Part shown: positions 23,100 through 35,554 of the stretch, piece after piece
Position numbering within the stretch: position 1 is the stretch's first letter
How the letters are laid out: the number at the start of each line of letters is the position of its first letter
Origin: Toxorhynchites rutilus septentrionalis
Lineage: Eukaryota > Arthropoda > Insecta > Diptera > Culicidae
Length of the DNA stretch: 64,000 nt
Reading direction: 5' to 3'
Assembly: GCF_029784135.1 (NCBI RefSeq)
Contig: NC_073746.1
Coordinates: 184,827,983 to 184,891,982 of the forward strand
Program-made: the position numbers and the translations under genes
Notes under the pieces: model-generated
Databases searched by the model: none
The model's input: only the letters and a program-made list of their open reading frames with translations
What the model was told of the DNA's origin: nothing

Positions 23100-24040
23100 A
23101 GCCTATATCTATATCTATATATATATATAAATAAATTTCTGTCGGTCTGTCTGTCTGATTCTTATGGACTCGGAAACTACTGAACCGATCGACATGAAAA
23201 TTGGTGTGGGGTTGGGGTCTGTCATACTGCCTGTCATGAAACACAAATTTCTGCATTACTTGAGAATTAATCAAGCAAATGAAACCAAATAAGGCATATG
23301 GAGGTTTTAGGGTGCAATAAATGTTTCTATGGTGGTTAGATACCCCTCCCCCTCTCTAAGGGAAGACTGCCATACAAATGAAACACAAATTTCTGCATAA
23401 CTCGGGTTTTTGGGTATGAGAAATGTTTCTATAATGGTATGACACCCCTCCCTCCTCTGGAATGGAGAGGGGGTCCCATAAAAATGTTACACATATTTCA
23501 ACCAAAAATATTCTAACCAAACATGACAATTGAAAATTTTCGGAGAACTCTGAAGGAAAAAGGGAAAAATTGAAAACTTTAATTCTCATATGTTCTACAA
23601 TTACATAGTGACAAGTGTTGTTAGTCCACTCTTATATCTTCTTCTATCTATACCAAAAAAAAGGATCGCCGGATGTGTTGATAAGAGCAGACCTCGAGGA
23701 AGGAATTGTCCGATTTAGGGCTGTCTTTATTCTATCATATGTTCTGTATAAAACATTTATTCCATGTAACGGAGAAACATGTTATTTGCAAGTGCTTGAA
23801 AAATCTTGAACGAGAATTGTGTCTGAAAATAATCTGATTATAATGATGAGTTTTGTTAGAAATACTAGGAATTTCATAGTAAAAGGTAAATTCAACGGGG
23901 TCGAATAGAAGATCAATCAATGAACAGTTCTGCGAATGGGCCCATGAACTTGCTCATAATAAGAAAACGTGAATTTTTGAAGGTATTGATAACAAAAAAC
24001 AAATTTTGGGCGGGACGAAATTTGCCGGGTCAGCTAGTAT
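23100..24040 (+). repeat. Dispersed repeat, CTGTCTGTCTG ... GGGTCAGCTAGT
   Basis: It opens at a TATATATATAAATAAA run with GTCGGTCTGTCTGTCTGATT and ACTACTGAACCGATCG, and ends GCCGGGTCAGCTAGT at 24040. The ending matches, inverted, those at 18154 and 35555. The style (TA-anchored ends) is common in insect genomes. I cannot assign it to a transposon class. Confidence 0.6.
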
Positions 24041-24049
24041 ATAAATAAA

Positions 24050-25064
<1,015 letters not shown>

Positions 25065-25391
25065 ATATACAAAATTTACATATACAAAATATTCAATAAT
25101 ATACAAAAGACAATCTTACGTGCATCACGATGTACAAAATATCAATGAATCTATGAAAATTAACGTTAAAAGAAATTTCTACAGATTCGCACACTTTTAC
25201 AGACATTTCCACATTTTTAACAGACTTTCACATATTTTTACAGACTTTTTTTAAAAATCATCTGGCAACTCTTCGTTCCACTTTTTATCGAATGTTTTCA
25301 AATCGCAGGAGTAAACATTTACGTGACTGTGACTTCGTTTGTTTTTATTTCGTTCGGAAAAATATTATATCAGGGAGAGTGGACATTAAAA

Positions 25392-25449
25392 ATGCGTTGC
25401 TCAGCGAAAAGCTGCCCGAATACGAGTGAAAATGTTAGCTTTTATCGTA
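25392..25449 (+). pseudogene. THAP-domain exon, 5' half, element copy 2
   Basis: From ATG at 25392 the frame reads MRCSAKSCPNTSENVSFYR: a C-x4-C zinc pair right at the N-terminus and the F-Y-R turn usual before the conserved Pro of THAP domains. A TA-flanked element then interrupts it. Across the insertion the frame continues without shift into 28726-28814. Confidence 0.7.
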
Positions 25450-25464
25450 GGGTAAATGATCTTG

Positions 25465-26419
25465 CCCAGCAAACATTAAATCGTATAATTTTACACGTGC
25501 CAAGTCTTACAAGAAATCCGAATAAATCATAATCGCATATAATATCAATCAAAGTATGTTTCCTGTATGTTTGAAATCGCATAAAATGTAAAAACTCGAT
25601 TTTATACACCATTATCAAATTAAGTCGCAATTCGGTATAATAAACATCAGTTTTATGATGTACATTGTCGTAAAATATATTTAATCCGCATCATATGCGT
25701 ACATTACGCTGATGCAGTTTGTGTGTCGTATAAGAGTATAATTTAAATCGATTCAGTACTGTAGTAAATCGTGTTGCATGCTGAAGAAAATCATGAAACA
25801 GTAAATCATATTAGATCCTAATAAAGAACATATTACATCATATTGAAATGTCAATGATGCACACGAAAGTTTTAACCGCTGTTGAATTAAATTTCAGATA
25901 GCCACGCGAGATAGCTGGTGGATGATAATCCAGACGACCGGAGTTCGAACCCACATCGGAGCAGTTTTCACCAAACATCAATCTGTGGCATTTTAAATAT
26001 TCATATTCCACTCCCAACACAAGTCAATCAAACAATTATTATTTCTACGAACATAAATACTCATATATTAACATGGCGATTCGTGAGGTTGTAATAAACA
26101 TTTCACGAAAATATTTTGCGCCATTTGTTTTTTTCTATGTCTGTAATTAATCGTATATAAATATGGCAAAAGTCGTATTTGGTGCTTTGACAATTCATGA
26201 ATATATTCATATTAGATCGCAATTCAATTCCAACATAATCGCTATTATAGCCGGTCAAAGTTGCATATTCATCCAAACAAATTCGGTAAGCATTTGCCAT
26301 GTATGTATATGGCCTCCACTTTTGCATGCATATGCCAGTTAGGCGCATTATATGCCAACCAAATTTTAGGGCATATGATGTTATATATACGCTTGTTATG
26401 CGATTTAATGTTTGCTGGG
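25465..26419 (-). mobile_element. CCCAGCAAACATTAAATCG-ended MITE copy 2 (955 bp, TG TSD)
   Basis: The reverse complement of the copy at 19232-20166. It lies 15 bases inside the host element's end, flanked by TG (25463-25464, 26420-26421). The host's other end supplies the empty-site sequence GATCTTGGTTTGTCC, so the 2-bp duplication is firm. Confidence 0.85.
25899..25960 (+). ncRNA. tRNA-like Pol III promoter segment, MITE copy 2
   Basis: TAGCTGGTGG (about 25912) and GAGTTCGAACCC (25941-25952) resemble A and B boxes. The spacing of about 30 bases is shorter than in tRNA genes. Confidence 0.4.
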
Positions 26420-26429
26420 TGGTTTGTCC

Positions 26430-27228
26430 AGTCGAAAATATGATCATGGTTTGTCCACTTTTTTGAATGCTCTAATTCAGCGCTCCTGTGTCAAATAAGG
26501 CCTTCGAATGTTTCGAAACATATAAATGAAATTGCCTTTTACGTGATTTATAGTAGTTTGATAGTATATTTTTACGAAATCACATGTTTCAAAGGATTAT
26601 AAAATACACCTTCTATTTGTGTCAATGCGCCCCTCATTCGAGCTAACTTTTAATCGATCACCAGATGATTATTTGGAACGTATTCAGACCTTTTCTGGAT
26701 TACAACACTTATAAATATTGTAAACATCATGCTTGCTCACCATTTGTATCGGATTTACATAGCTAAACCATTAAATTAACGCATTTTGATGAACTCAATT
26801 CTGATCATGAGTTGTCCAATTCAATAATGTTGTTTTGTCCACATGATTTCTATGGCAACCACTTGGCGCGCTGCAGTTTGTTTATGTTTGTTTATGGTGT
26901 GCTTCGCGCATAGCAGAAGTATGGTTTTTCTGTGTTGATTGTGTTGAGGTGAACACTTCTAAAATGCCCAAGAAAAGGCAATATTCTGAAGAAAGCCTAA
27001 ATTATGAATGAATCAATATGATGACAGTAAACTCAAGCAATGATAAATGCAACATCTAATTGTGAATTTGAATGTTTTCATTCAAAAATGGAGATTTCTA
27101 AAACCGGACAAACCATGATCATTTTTTTTGGGCAAACCATGATCAGAGGTGGTCAAACCATGATCATAATTCTTCTTTACGGAAAATCGTTAAAAAACAT
27201 AAAAATTTGAATAATTTCAACACCTTAT
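26430..27228. other. Remaining body of the TA-flanked element
   Basis: AT-rich non-coding sequence. Three repeats of ACCATGATCAT near 27105-27160 are inverted relative to ATGATCATGGTTTGTCC at 26440-26456, giving a secondary inverted repeat of about 700 bp. Nothing else was recognised. Confidence 0.45.
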
Positions 27229-27695
27229 ACCAGGGACAGACATACAGCTGTACTTGCGTTGTAAGAGTACAGCGTTGTACAGGTACCATCGTACCATGAC
27301 AGACATACTTTGGTTGTACATTGTACCGTATGTCAAACTGACAATCAGATATTTTTCCAATTTCCATCACATATTTCAATGAAAAAGGTTTTTATTTAGT
27401 GTCTAAACTATCAAACACAACAAACAAGTTTCCAATCTGAGTAATTAACTTAAGAGAAAGTCAATGAAAAGAACGTTTATCAAGTGATTTGATTCTGCTT
27501 ATTCATGCTACCCACCACTAACCGTCTATGGCGCTGTGCACAGTACAACTGTAGCCATGTACAGCGGTAAAACAGGTCGGTACAGGTACAGCGATTGTAC
27601 CGAGTTGCTTGCATGGTTCTAGCGCTGTACATGGTGACAGACATACAATTTTCGAAGTACAACGCAAGTACAGCTGTATGTCTGTCATAAGTATA
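27229..27695 (-). mobile_element. Fold-back MITE, GACAGACATACAGCTGTAC family, copy 5
   Basis: Full length, the same orientation as copies 1 and 2. It starts ACCAGGGACAGACATACAGC and ends GTATGTCTGTCATAAGTAT. Copy 6 follows directly. Confidence 0.8.
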
Positions 27696-27700
27696 ATACT

Positions 27701-28575
27701 ATGGACAGACATACAACTGTACACTGAGAGAAATAATTAGTAAATATAACGAATTTTTTGGTAAATACTACCAATCTATAGTCATTTTCGACCGTACTAA
27801 TAAACACATATGTCAAGCAGAACCATGATTCGGAAGCCCAATATCGGCTACATTTTCTCGCCGAAAATGCACGTATCAGAATCATATCCTTATTATACCT
27901 TCGTATTGCCTTATGGGAACAATGAAAATGGTTAATACGCGCTTTTCTCGCCAGTTTTCAGATATGACAACATCCAAGCTTACTAATGTTATCGAGTAAA
28001 ATATACTAATCTCTGGTAGGGGTGCGGGTTTGTTGACAATATGTACAAAAAATTTGTACATTCTACTAATTTTGCATTACCAAATGTATTTGGTAGTTTT
28101 CGACCGAGGATTTTTCTAAGTGTACTAGCGCTGTACGTGTACAACGTTGTACAGGTACCACGATAGCATGACACACATACTTTGGTTGTACATTGTACCG
28201 CATGTCAGACTGACAATCAGAAGTTTGAATTTATTGCTTTGTATTTTCACCAATATTTCAATGAAAAAGGTTTTTATTTAGCGTCTAAACTATCGAACAC
28301 AACAAATATGTTTCAATCTGAGTTATTAACTCAAGAGAAAGTCAATGAAAAGAATGTATACCAAATGTTTTGATTCGTTTTGTTCATGCTACCCACCACT
28401 AACCGTCTATGGCGCTGCGCACAGTACAACTGTAGCCATGTACAGCGGAAAAATAGGTCGGTACAGGTACAGCGATTGTACCGAGTTGCTTGCATGGTTC
28501 TAGCGCTGTACATGGTGACAGACATACAATTTTCGAAGTACAACGGTAGTACAGCTGTATGTCTGTCATACGTAT
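27701..28575 (-). mobile_element. Fold-back MITE copy 6, split by a TA-flanked MITE
   Basis: It starts ATGGACAGACATACAACTGTA (27701), is interrupted at 27722-28122, and resumes TACTAGCGCTGTACGTG to its end near 28575. The uninterrupted sequence is visible, inverted, at 15079-15110. It forms a dimer with copy 5. Confidence 0.8.
27722..28122. mobile_element. 401-bp TA-flanked MITE, CACTGAGAGAAAT ends
   Basis: The left end is CACTGAGAGAAATAATTAG, and the right end (inverted) CACTTAGAAAAATCCTCGG. The flanking TA duplication is at 27720-27721 and 28123-28124. The GTACATTCTAC, TTGCATTAC and TTTGGTAG motifs in it recur at 11117-11160. The TA duplication suggests a Tc1/mariner-mobilised MITE. Confidence 0.8.
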
Positions 28576-28725
28576 TATGGTAGTATTAGCAACTAGAGAC
28601 TTGGGGCTTTTCAACAAACCCAAACTCGTATCGATAATGTGTGATTTTCATGAAGAAAAATCGATTTGCATTTACTAGTTGCGTAAAAACACCCCAAATT
28701 GGACAAACCAAGATCATTTACCCTA

Positions 28726-28814
28726 TACCTTCGGAAACGTATTTACAGACGGGCTTGGTTGATTTTTTCGAAGACGACAAACTAGTTCCAAATAAGGGTT
28801 CCCGTTTCTGTGGA
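28726..28814 (+). pseudogene. THAP-domain exon, 3' half, element copy 2
   Basis: It continues the frame of 25392-25449 through FFEDDKLVPNKGSRFCG and ends at a GTAAGT donor (28815-28820). The sequence parallels 17174-17434 of copy 1. The next exon would supply the C-terminal His/Phe of the domain; a candidate begins after TTTACAG at 28880, but nothing recognisable follows. Confidence 0.6.
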
Positions 28815-29475
28815 GTAAGTACAATGTTTCAATTATTGAAAATCAAAAGTTTAGCAAACCTTTCAAACACATTTACAGGTTACAAATACATCGTTACATT
28901 TCATCCGGAAAGGAAACCTCGCGAGAAATCGCAATTCCTTCTCCACAATTAAGCCGGTAGTTCACTCAGAAGATTACGTCCATCATCAACACGAAGCGCA
29001 GATTGCTTTACCGTTATATTCATCACCAGGACTAGCGGATCATAATTAAGCGGATTTCATTCGGTCAGCTTCACTAGCAAAGCTGTTTTCACGGACATTA
29101 GAAAAAAACGTCTCCAATACATTTCACTTTTGCTATGTAACCTTATGTAAGCCAATGTCAAATTTTGCTTCCACATTAAAATCTTGTAGTGAACTAAGCG
29201 TTATTCGTAGGTTATTTATATACTGTGAGGTTCCGATACCTTGCAATATAAGTTGCTCTTTCAGAGATGCAATGGTCAATTTAAAAATTGACGGAAAAAT
29301 GTAGTTCGTTCATTTTATAAGTTTAATTATTTTTGCCTTTGATAACAATACCTTTTTCATAGTGTTGATTATCATAAGAAAAATAACACTCCTGATTATT
29401 GGATCTTTTTTGACATTTCAATTGGATCTTTTTTGACAGCCGTTTCTATTCAGTCCGCACTACCTAGACTTCAAT

Positions 29476-29987
29476 ATGTGGAGTTGGAAAAAAAATTAAA
29501 TGAATAGAAATTTGTCGCGATGAATGATTCTTTACGTAAATAATATGAAATAATGTCTTGAGGAAAAAGTCTTGATTTATTCACTTTCGTTGAATGCTTG
29601 ATGTTTTTACGGAGAAAAAAATATTAAAGTCTTCACGTACTTTGAGTGCTGTTAAAATATCTTAAAAAAATTAATATTTCGCAGATGTGAAGATTTGATC
29701 TGGCATCCTTGACATACACAGCGCCGTTCATGCAGAACATTTTCCCCATTTGTTATAGTCTATTCTTTTTCTAGCTGACATCTATACGAAATTGGATATT
29801 TGCTGCCGAGTTCGAATCTATTATCAAAACTTGGTATTCAATCAACCGATTAACAATGACAGCACACAGAACACATCAGCTTTGAAATTAAACAACAAAA
29901 TTGCGAAAACAGCAAACTTGCGAACAGGAATACAATATTTTAGTTTATTGTTAATTATTCATAGCTTGTTTTCGTATTTGATCAAGA
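29476..29987. other. Fis1 upstream region
   Basis: Non-coding sequence between the P-like element and the Fis1 start codon. No clear TATA box or initiator was identified. 29770-29987 probably includes the 5' UTR. Confidence 0.4.
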
Positions 29988-30790
29988 ATGGAAGAGGTTT
30001 TGAACGACATCGTCTCGCAAGAGGAGCTAGCGGTAACTATTTGCGTGTTTGGTTTGTGTGGAAACGAACGAGCCTATACGTGTTTTTGAATGATTCATCA
30101 GCTGTTTTAACAAGCTATCAGATGCGTCATAATTATTTCATTTTATTTTGTTTTCCTCGCAGAAATTCGAGAAAAAGTATAACCAAGAGCTGAATAACAA
30201 GAGCCTTTCCCATACCACACAATTTGAGTACGCTTGGTGTTTGATCAGGAGTAATTACACAAACGACATAAAAAGTGTGAGTTTTTCTAAGTTCCGGGAA
30301 TGTACCGCGGAAGTAATGTAATCTTTGATGTACATCCAGTGGAATCAGCTGGTATTCGCATTTGCTCTTGCTGGGTTTTTCTTTCGACTGCAAAATAATC
30401 TTGTTTAAACTGTTTCGGTATTTTGGTATCAGCCTGTTAAATTGAGAATATTGTTTTTAGAAAATAATATAAATTATACAATAACAATAAAATATATTCT
30501 AGGGTGTCCGACTTTTGGAGGACTTATGCGTGAAGAATTCCGATGGCAAACGCGACTACATCTACTATCTGGCTATAGCATACACCAGACTGAAGGAATA
30601 TTCGACCGCAATGAAATATGTGCAGGCCTTCTTGGAGATTGAACCCAGCAATCAGCAGGTAATCGGTCTGGAGGAGTACATCAAAAAGAAGATGGATATC
30701 GAAGGACTGAAAGGCGTCGCAATGGCAAGTGGTGCTGCACTGATTCTTGGAGGCATTCTAGGAATAGGTTTTGCGCTGGCAAAAAAATGA
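29988..30790 (+). CDS. Fis1: Mitochondrial fission 1 protein (Fis1), three exons
   Basis: Exons are 29988-30032, 30163-30276 and 30503-30790 (stop TGA at 30788). Each junction has GT..AG and phase 0 (GCG|GTAACT, CTCGCAG|AAA, AGT|GTGAGT, TTCTAG|GGT). The 148-codon product matches the usual Fis1 length of about 150. It begins MEEVLNDIVSQEEL (the N-terminal arm). It has the TPR-like core with FEYAWCLIRSNYTNDIKSGV and GKRDYIYYLAIAYTRLKEYS...FLEIEPSN, and ends in one hydrophobic tail anchor (GVAMASGAALILGGILGIGF) with a short basic tail. Fis1 sits in the outer membrane of mitochondria and peroxisomes, facing the cytosol, and helps recruit fission machinery. The start ATG has a good context (AAGAATGG). 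No lesion was seen. It lies only about 500 bp from a large transposon. Confidence 0.95.
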
Positions 30791-31352
30791 ATGCACGCTA
30801 AAAGGTGACAAATACGTTATTCTTGGTGATTTAATTTTACTAAAAATTGTTTTGTTCGTTTGCTGTGATGAAACAGTTTGACTGTCGAGATATATCAGAT
30901 GTGTGAAAATCATTTCATAAATTACAAATAAATAAAGCAAGATGGTATCAATATCTATCCTTCCAATACGAAGACACAAACATTTTATAAACGTAGTATT
31001 TATGTTCTTGTATAACAATTGGGTTTGTACACTGCTGAAATGTAAATATTGGTGACACAAAAGCACTTCTAGATGTAGTTTATACAAATATATTAAATGT
31101 ATGCAGCAATTGTTCAATCCGTAGAATGACATCCATATCTGTCTATACAAGATGTAGGTTTCTTATTGTGAATCTCTTAGATTATTTGATATGATTATTT
31201 CTCAACAGAGTAAATATTTGCACAAAACAGGAAAAAGTGTAACTAATTACACCATGAAAGATCCTCGATGAGGAACCGAGCATACTGTATAGTTTCCAGT
31301 AATATTTTTAATGAACATGCGGAGATGCAGGAGTCAGTGAGTTGGTGAACTC
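30791..31352 (+). other. Fis1: Fis1 3' UTR and downstream
   Basis: Candidate poly-A signals AATAAATAAA occur at about 30926-30935. Beyond that there is AT-rich sequence with no recognised feature. Confidence 0.5.
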
Positions 31353-31689
31353 GTGGTTAAAAGGGCAACAATTTTTGTGGGACAGGACAGGTTAGGGATG
31401 AGGATAAGGGGTACCGTTGTCTCAACCAAGGGTTGCCACACGCACTGTAGCATTTCGCATAATGACCAGGGATTGCATCTGGTGTTCGACTGGCTGTCGG
31501 GAGTGGGCGACGGTGAGATGAGAGGACAAGGCAAACAAACTAATAACGAAGCAGAAAAAAACACAAGAGCATTAAATTATTATACTAGACCGTTTCACAA
31601 ACATATAGATCAACTGCATATAGCAGATGTCGCGAGTTCCCAACACGTCTCTAACTGGAACATAGGGTTGTCTTCCTTGGGCCTCAAGA
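31353..31689. other. Unassigned GC-richer stretch
   Basis: The plus frame 31353-31829 stays open for 158 codons but shows no domain, and its right half is antisense to a LINE relic. It may be LINE 3' sequence. Confidence 0.3.
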
Positions 31690-32190
31690 GCATTCAAAGG
31701 GTACTCTCTGGCTGTGTAATTATCCGTACATTGGCAAACTGCGTGATCGATGTCATCGTGACGGTTTTCACACCGACATACGTTGCTTTGAACAAGATTT
31801 ATTCTGTGGAGTGCACATCTAGCGAGTAGTGGTTGGACATAAGTCTACTCATTACACGAATGAAGTCACGACTTACGTCCAAACCTTTGAACCACGCTCT
31901 CGAAGCAACATTTCGAATAATTGAATATAGCCATCGCCCAAGACTTCCAGTATCCCAATCTGTTTACCAACTCAAGAGTGAACTCTAACGCATTAATTGG
32001 AAAAATTCATCGGATGAAATCTGTCTATCAAACAATTCGCCTTCCTGAGCACCCACCTTTGCATGTCCGCCTTCTCATTGCCAGGAATTGAACAATAAGA
32101 GGGGACCCAACATAAACGGAACAAGGTTCCTGCAGGCGCACGAAGGGTCAGTGAGTTGTGGGAGGAGTAAAACATTACAATAGATTAAAC
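31690..32190 (-). pseudogene. I/R1-like LINE fragment: RNase H end and Cys motif
   Basis: On the minus strand, 32120-32070 reads FRLCWVPSYCSIPGNEKAD, the last RNase H block of LINEs. Further on (about 31960-31715) are WFKGLDVSRDFIRVMSRL-like and HRINLVQSNVCRCENRHDDIDHAV-like segments in shifting frames. This is the same C-terminal architecture as the fragment at 20912-20980. It is decayed, with edges uncertain. Confidence 0.6.
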
Positions 32191-32403
32191 TAATAGTCGC
32201 AATGGTTCAACGCTCCTATAGAAGTTAAAAAAACGAAGGAACATACTACGAACAAAAGTCATATATTAAAAACAATTTTGCGTTGCTACATTTTCTCTAA
32301 CACCCCTTCTTATCATAAAGAAGTTTCTTCTTCTGTAGGAGCCTTGAACCACCTTGACCATTAGTTGCACTCCAGTTTACTATATATGCACTGTCAGTTC
32401 ATT

Positions 32404-34440
32404 CCATTTTTTATTCTTTATTTGAGAGGTTTTCAGCCTCCTGGGCTGGGTTTGCCTCTTTATAGACGCAAGGTTCTATTGGAAACAGATTGAAAATTAA
32501 ACACATATAAATCCTTTTACGAAACATAACTTAACAAAAAAAACTTTCTGTTTGCTTGCTTGACCAGCGTAGAGGAAGCCGTACCGTTGAAGATGCCGAA
32601 GTGTTCTTGTTCCCCTTCATCGTGGAGGGGAAGGAACAAGGATCTTCTTGACTGATCCATTGTTCGGACACTAGATTTTGAAAAATAGATCGGCATCTTT
32701 TAGGAAGCAGAAAAGCGTTGCTACTCTTGTTGAATCGTCCCTCAAGATGTTTCTTACACTCCCGCTGATTCCATGAAGTTTTCGCAGAATATCAAATTTC
32801 GGACAACCACACAAGAAGTGCTCGAGGAAGTTGTGTATTTGGCAGTGGTCACATAGTAGATGGAAAGTTCGTCTATTGAATCCATGTGAGACCGAGCAGT
32901 GACCGGTCCTCAGTCTGGACAGGATTCGTTGTTCCCTCATTCCTTTTACATCGTCAAACCTGACAATCGAGCTCTTGAAAGGTGCGGAAAGAGTTGGTGA
33001 TCCACAATTACACGTCGTCAAGCGAGTGAAAAATGATCCTATGTGACCGATTCCGGGAAACCGGTCGGCCGCTTCATTCCCTGCGGTGCCGTTATGTCCG
33101 GAGACCCACATGAGCACAGTGTCGAGCAATATGTACTTCCTGATGGCCTGTACCCATGGATGTTTGGACCTGGTCGCATCGATAGCATCAATGGTGTTTG
33201 CCGAATCGGAGACGACCAACAACGGCTTGGAAGATGAAGTTGTAGTTGCCTCGAAAATGCTGGCCACTTCGGCCGAGAAGACCTGGTAGATGTCCGCGAA
33301 TTTCTTGCTGGAAATCAGACTATTTATTCTATCGCTTACCCTGAATCCAACTCCTGATGGCCCTTTTGAGCCGTCCGAGTATCTGATCTCCTGGAGACGG
33401 CATTTTTCTGCTATGATGGCCTTGAAATATTCTAGCAGATCGGTGGAGCTCGCCTCGGCTCGAAAGTTGTTCTTAATACCGTTCTCGACGAGAACAGTTG
33501 GGAACCTCCAGTGGTTCGCACCAAACCAGGATTGTTTTGCCACCGGTTGGAATGCGCCATCCGCTGCAGGATCGTGTTGCTAAGGGCGGTCAGGTGGGTC
33601 TCTCCTCTACCGCTGGCTTTCGACAAGAAACTGGCAGTCCTGGCTACGATCGCCGAGGTTATGATTAGATCGAAAGGAGGTTCTCCATTTTCAGCGCATA
33701 CAGAGGCAGCTGGTGTTGATGGCAGGAGACCGGAGACAGTCCGTAGTGCTTTGTTGTAAATCTGTGCCAGAGTTTTTGGGAGCTTGGCTCCAGCCACACG
33801 TCAGTTCGAGGCTATAGGTGAGACAGCTGTTGATGATAGCCACCCGTAGCCGGATATTTCTGTTGTTGCTCCGTTGCCATTTTCTGAATGGTTTTCAATA
33901 GATTCAACCGGGTGGCACAGCTCTTCTTAACTTCCTTGAAATGGCGGAGGAAGCTAAGTTTGTGGTAAACCAACATTCCGAGGAACTTTAGCGTTTTGTT
34001 TTTGTATAGCTGGACCCTGGAGTTGGGACCCTGATGTCTGTCGCTGCATATCACCGCATGGCCGCTCTTCTGCGCTGAAAGGCTAAATCCATCAGAAGGA
34101 TGTCGTCCGCGTAGACAAACACAAAGACTCCCCCAGGCAGGCCCTGGAACAGGCTATTCATGGCGACGAGAAAGAAGTTGACGGCAAGAACAGAATCTTG
34201 AGGTACTACTGTTTCCTCGTGAAAAACTCGGAAGTTGATGTTACCAATTTTGACCTCAAAGGTTCGGTGTGTGGTGAAATTCTTGAAGATGTGCAGTAAT
34301 TTTCCGTCAATTCCCCAATCTGCCAGAGTTTTCAGCTCTAACGGGATCCATGTTCTGTTGTATGCCTTTTCCAGGTCCAATGCTACCATCTCCATGTGCT
34401 GACGGTTCCTGTTGGCTTCGGCTATTCGTTCCATCACTCA
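32404..34440 (-). pseudogene. LINE with RT and RNase H domains, frameshifted
   Basis: Reading leftwards, 34437-34051 holds the RT with ALDLEKAYNR (first catalytic Asp), a degraded PQGSV box (VPQDSVL) and VYADDIL. 34054-33812 continues with KFLGMLVYHKLSFLRHF in a shifted frame, then 33797-33432. 33543-32671 is an open RNase H region with YSDGSK, AEVASIFEA, VVSDSANT and WVSGHNGTAGNEAAD, so all four acidic landmarks are present. It ends with a Cys-rich tail (CDHCQIHNFLEHFLCGCPKF). The 3' end is CAGCCCAGGAGGCTGAAAAC then AATAAAGAATAAAAAA near 32405. At least two frameshifts and loss of the 5' half make it inactive. RNase H points to an I/Loa/R1-type LINE. Confidence 0.75.
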
Positions 34441-34889
34441 ATGAATAAACGATTGTCGCTCTAAGAATTCGCATCTCCCCCATTAAGGTATGGCTTTCTT
34501 TATGAAGTTCTTTACCATTTGTGGTTCAGCAAACCAAATAGCGGTAGACATACGAATACCCTTTCCAAGAATCCGCATTCTGAATCAATACACTACATTG
34601 GCACAGTAAATTTTCCGATGTTTCAGCTTCAAAATTGCAAAAAAACATTTTTCGTCCGTAAGATACCCCATTTTATGAGGTGATATATACTTGGACAGTG
34701 TCCGGTCAAAAGACCAGTCAACGTACTTCATTACCTTCTGTGTGGTGCGTAGAAGAGAGATTAAATGCACAATGCCCTACCCCTCGCAGCTGACAGTATA
34801 ACAGTGATGTTGGTGTTATATCATAGCAGCAGTAGTAGCACACATGTCACATAATTTCCTCCTTCAGCAGACAACGGTCGAATAGGTAA
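34441..34889. other. Unassigned sequence
   Basis: No motif was recognised. The minus frame at 34585-34770 is short and featureless. Confidence 0.35.
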
Positions 34890-35070
34890 GCCACAATATT
34901 TCCTCTCTGTATCGGGAGATTTCACTGTAGGCTTATACTACCGGCATTGAGGAACCCTTGCAGTGAATATCGGAAGCTCCATACCTTCTACACCCCAGTG
35001 ACCAGGCACCCAGTATAGGTAAACCTCGTTTGTTACAGCTAGTTGTTTCAAAGCACGTATAATACGCTGA
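34890..35070 (-). pseudogene. LINE RNase H fragment
   Basis: The minus strand at about 35060-34965 reads ALKQLAVTNEVYLYWVPGHW, then GVEG, the RNase H region with the conserved WVPGH. It is decayed on both sides. Confidence 0.5.
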
Positions 35071-35084
35071 CCTCTTTTAAAAAA

Positions 35085-35533
35085 AGGTAAGAGGACCCTG
35101 GCCTCGAGAAAGTGGAGGAGAGCGTGGTGAAGTCTAGGCGCACCCAGAATGGCGAAATGTTGTTAGAGCTGAAGAGAGACCCAAAAATCAGAAGCACAGC
35201 ATTCTAGAATCTTGTCGAAAGGGTTCTCTTACGACGGACCTCAACAGGCTGACGGAATGCACGGAGGGAGTTCGTGGACTGTCCGAGACCTACGGTAGAT
35301 GCCATTCGTACAGTGGTCGAAAGAGCGAAGAAAGCATCCAAACAGAAGCGTAGAGGAAACCGAAACTGCTCATTGATAACGATCGAACGTGTTCAACAGT
35401 GCCAGCTGGGAGGCCATCGTGACTGCGTTCCACACAATGAGAGTTCCAGACTACCTGTGCAGAATACTGAGAAGTTACTTCGAGAAGCGCGTGCTGGTGT
35501 ACGAAACAAACACGAGCCGGGCGATACCTGAAT
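35085..35533 (+). pseudogene. R1-like LINE: gag end fused to RT fragment
   Basis: 35110-35215 encodes VVKSRRTQNGEMLLELKRDP, typical of the ORF1 gag-like protein of R1-type LINEs. From 35270 the RT appears (TVDAIRTVVERAKKASKQKR, SLITI, then in the next frame ASWEAIVTA and VPDYLCRILRSYF). The endonuclease and most of the RT 5' region are missing between them, and the catalytic Asp segment is frameshifted. It abuts the CTAGCTGACCCGGC repeat at 35555. Confidence 0.6.
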
Positions 35534-35554
35534 AAGCTTTTCTTTTACTCTGCA

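Larger units (their letters stand above)
25450..28723. mobile_element. TA-flanked element GGGTAAATGATCTTG (3274 bp, heavily nested)
   Basis: GGGTAAATGATCTTG at 25450-25464 is exactly inverted at 28709-28723, with TA on both sides (25448-25449, 28724-28725). It splits the THAP exon. Internal repeats of GGACAAACCATGATCAT occur at about 27105-27160 and 26420-26460. It holds the 25465-26419 MITE and the MITE dimer at 27229-28575. No transposase is present. Confidence 0.8.

Noticed and set aside
31353..31829. 158-codon plus frame
   Set aside because: The right half is antisense to a LINE RNase H/Cys-motif relic, and no domain is visible.
33043..33759. Plus-strand frames of 64-97 codons
   Set aside because: They are shadows of the minus-strand LINE reading.
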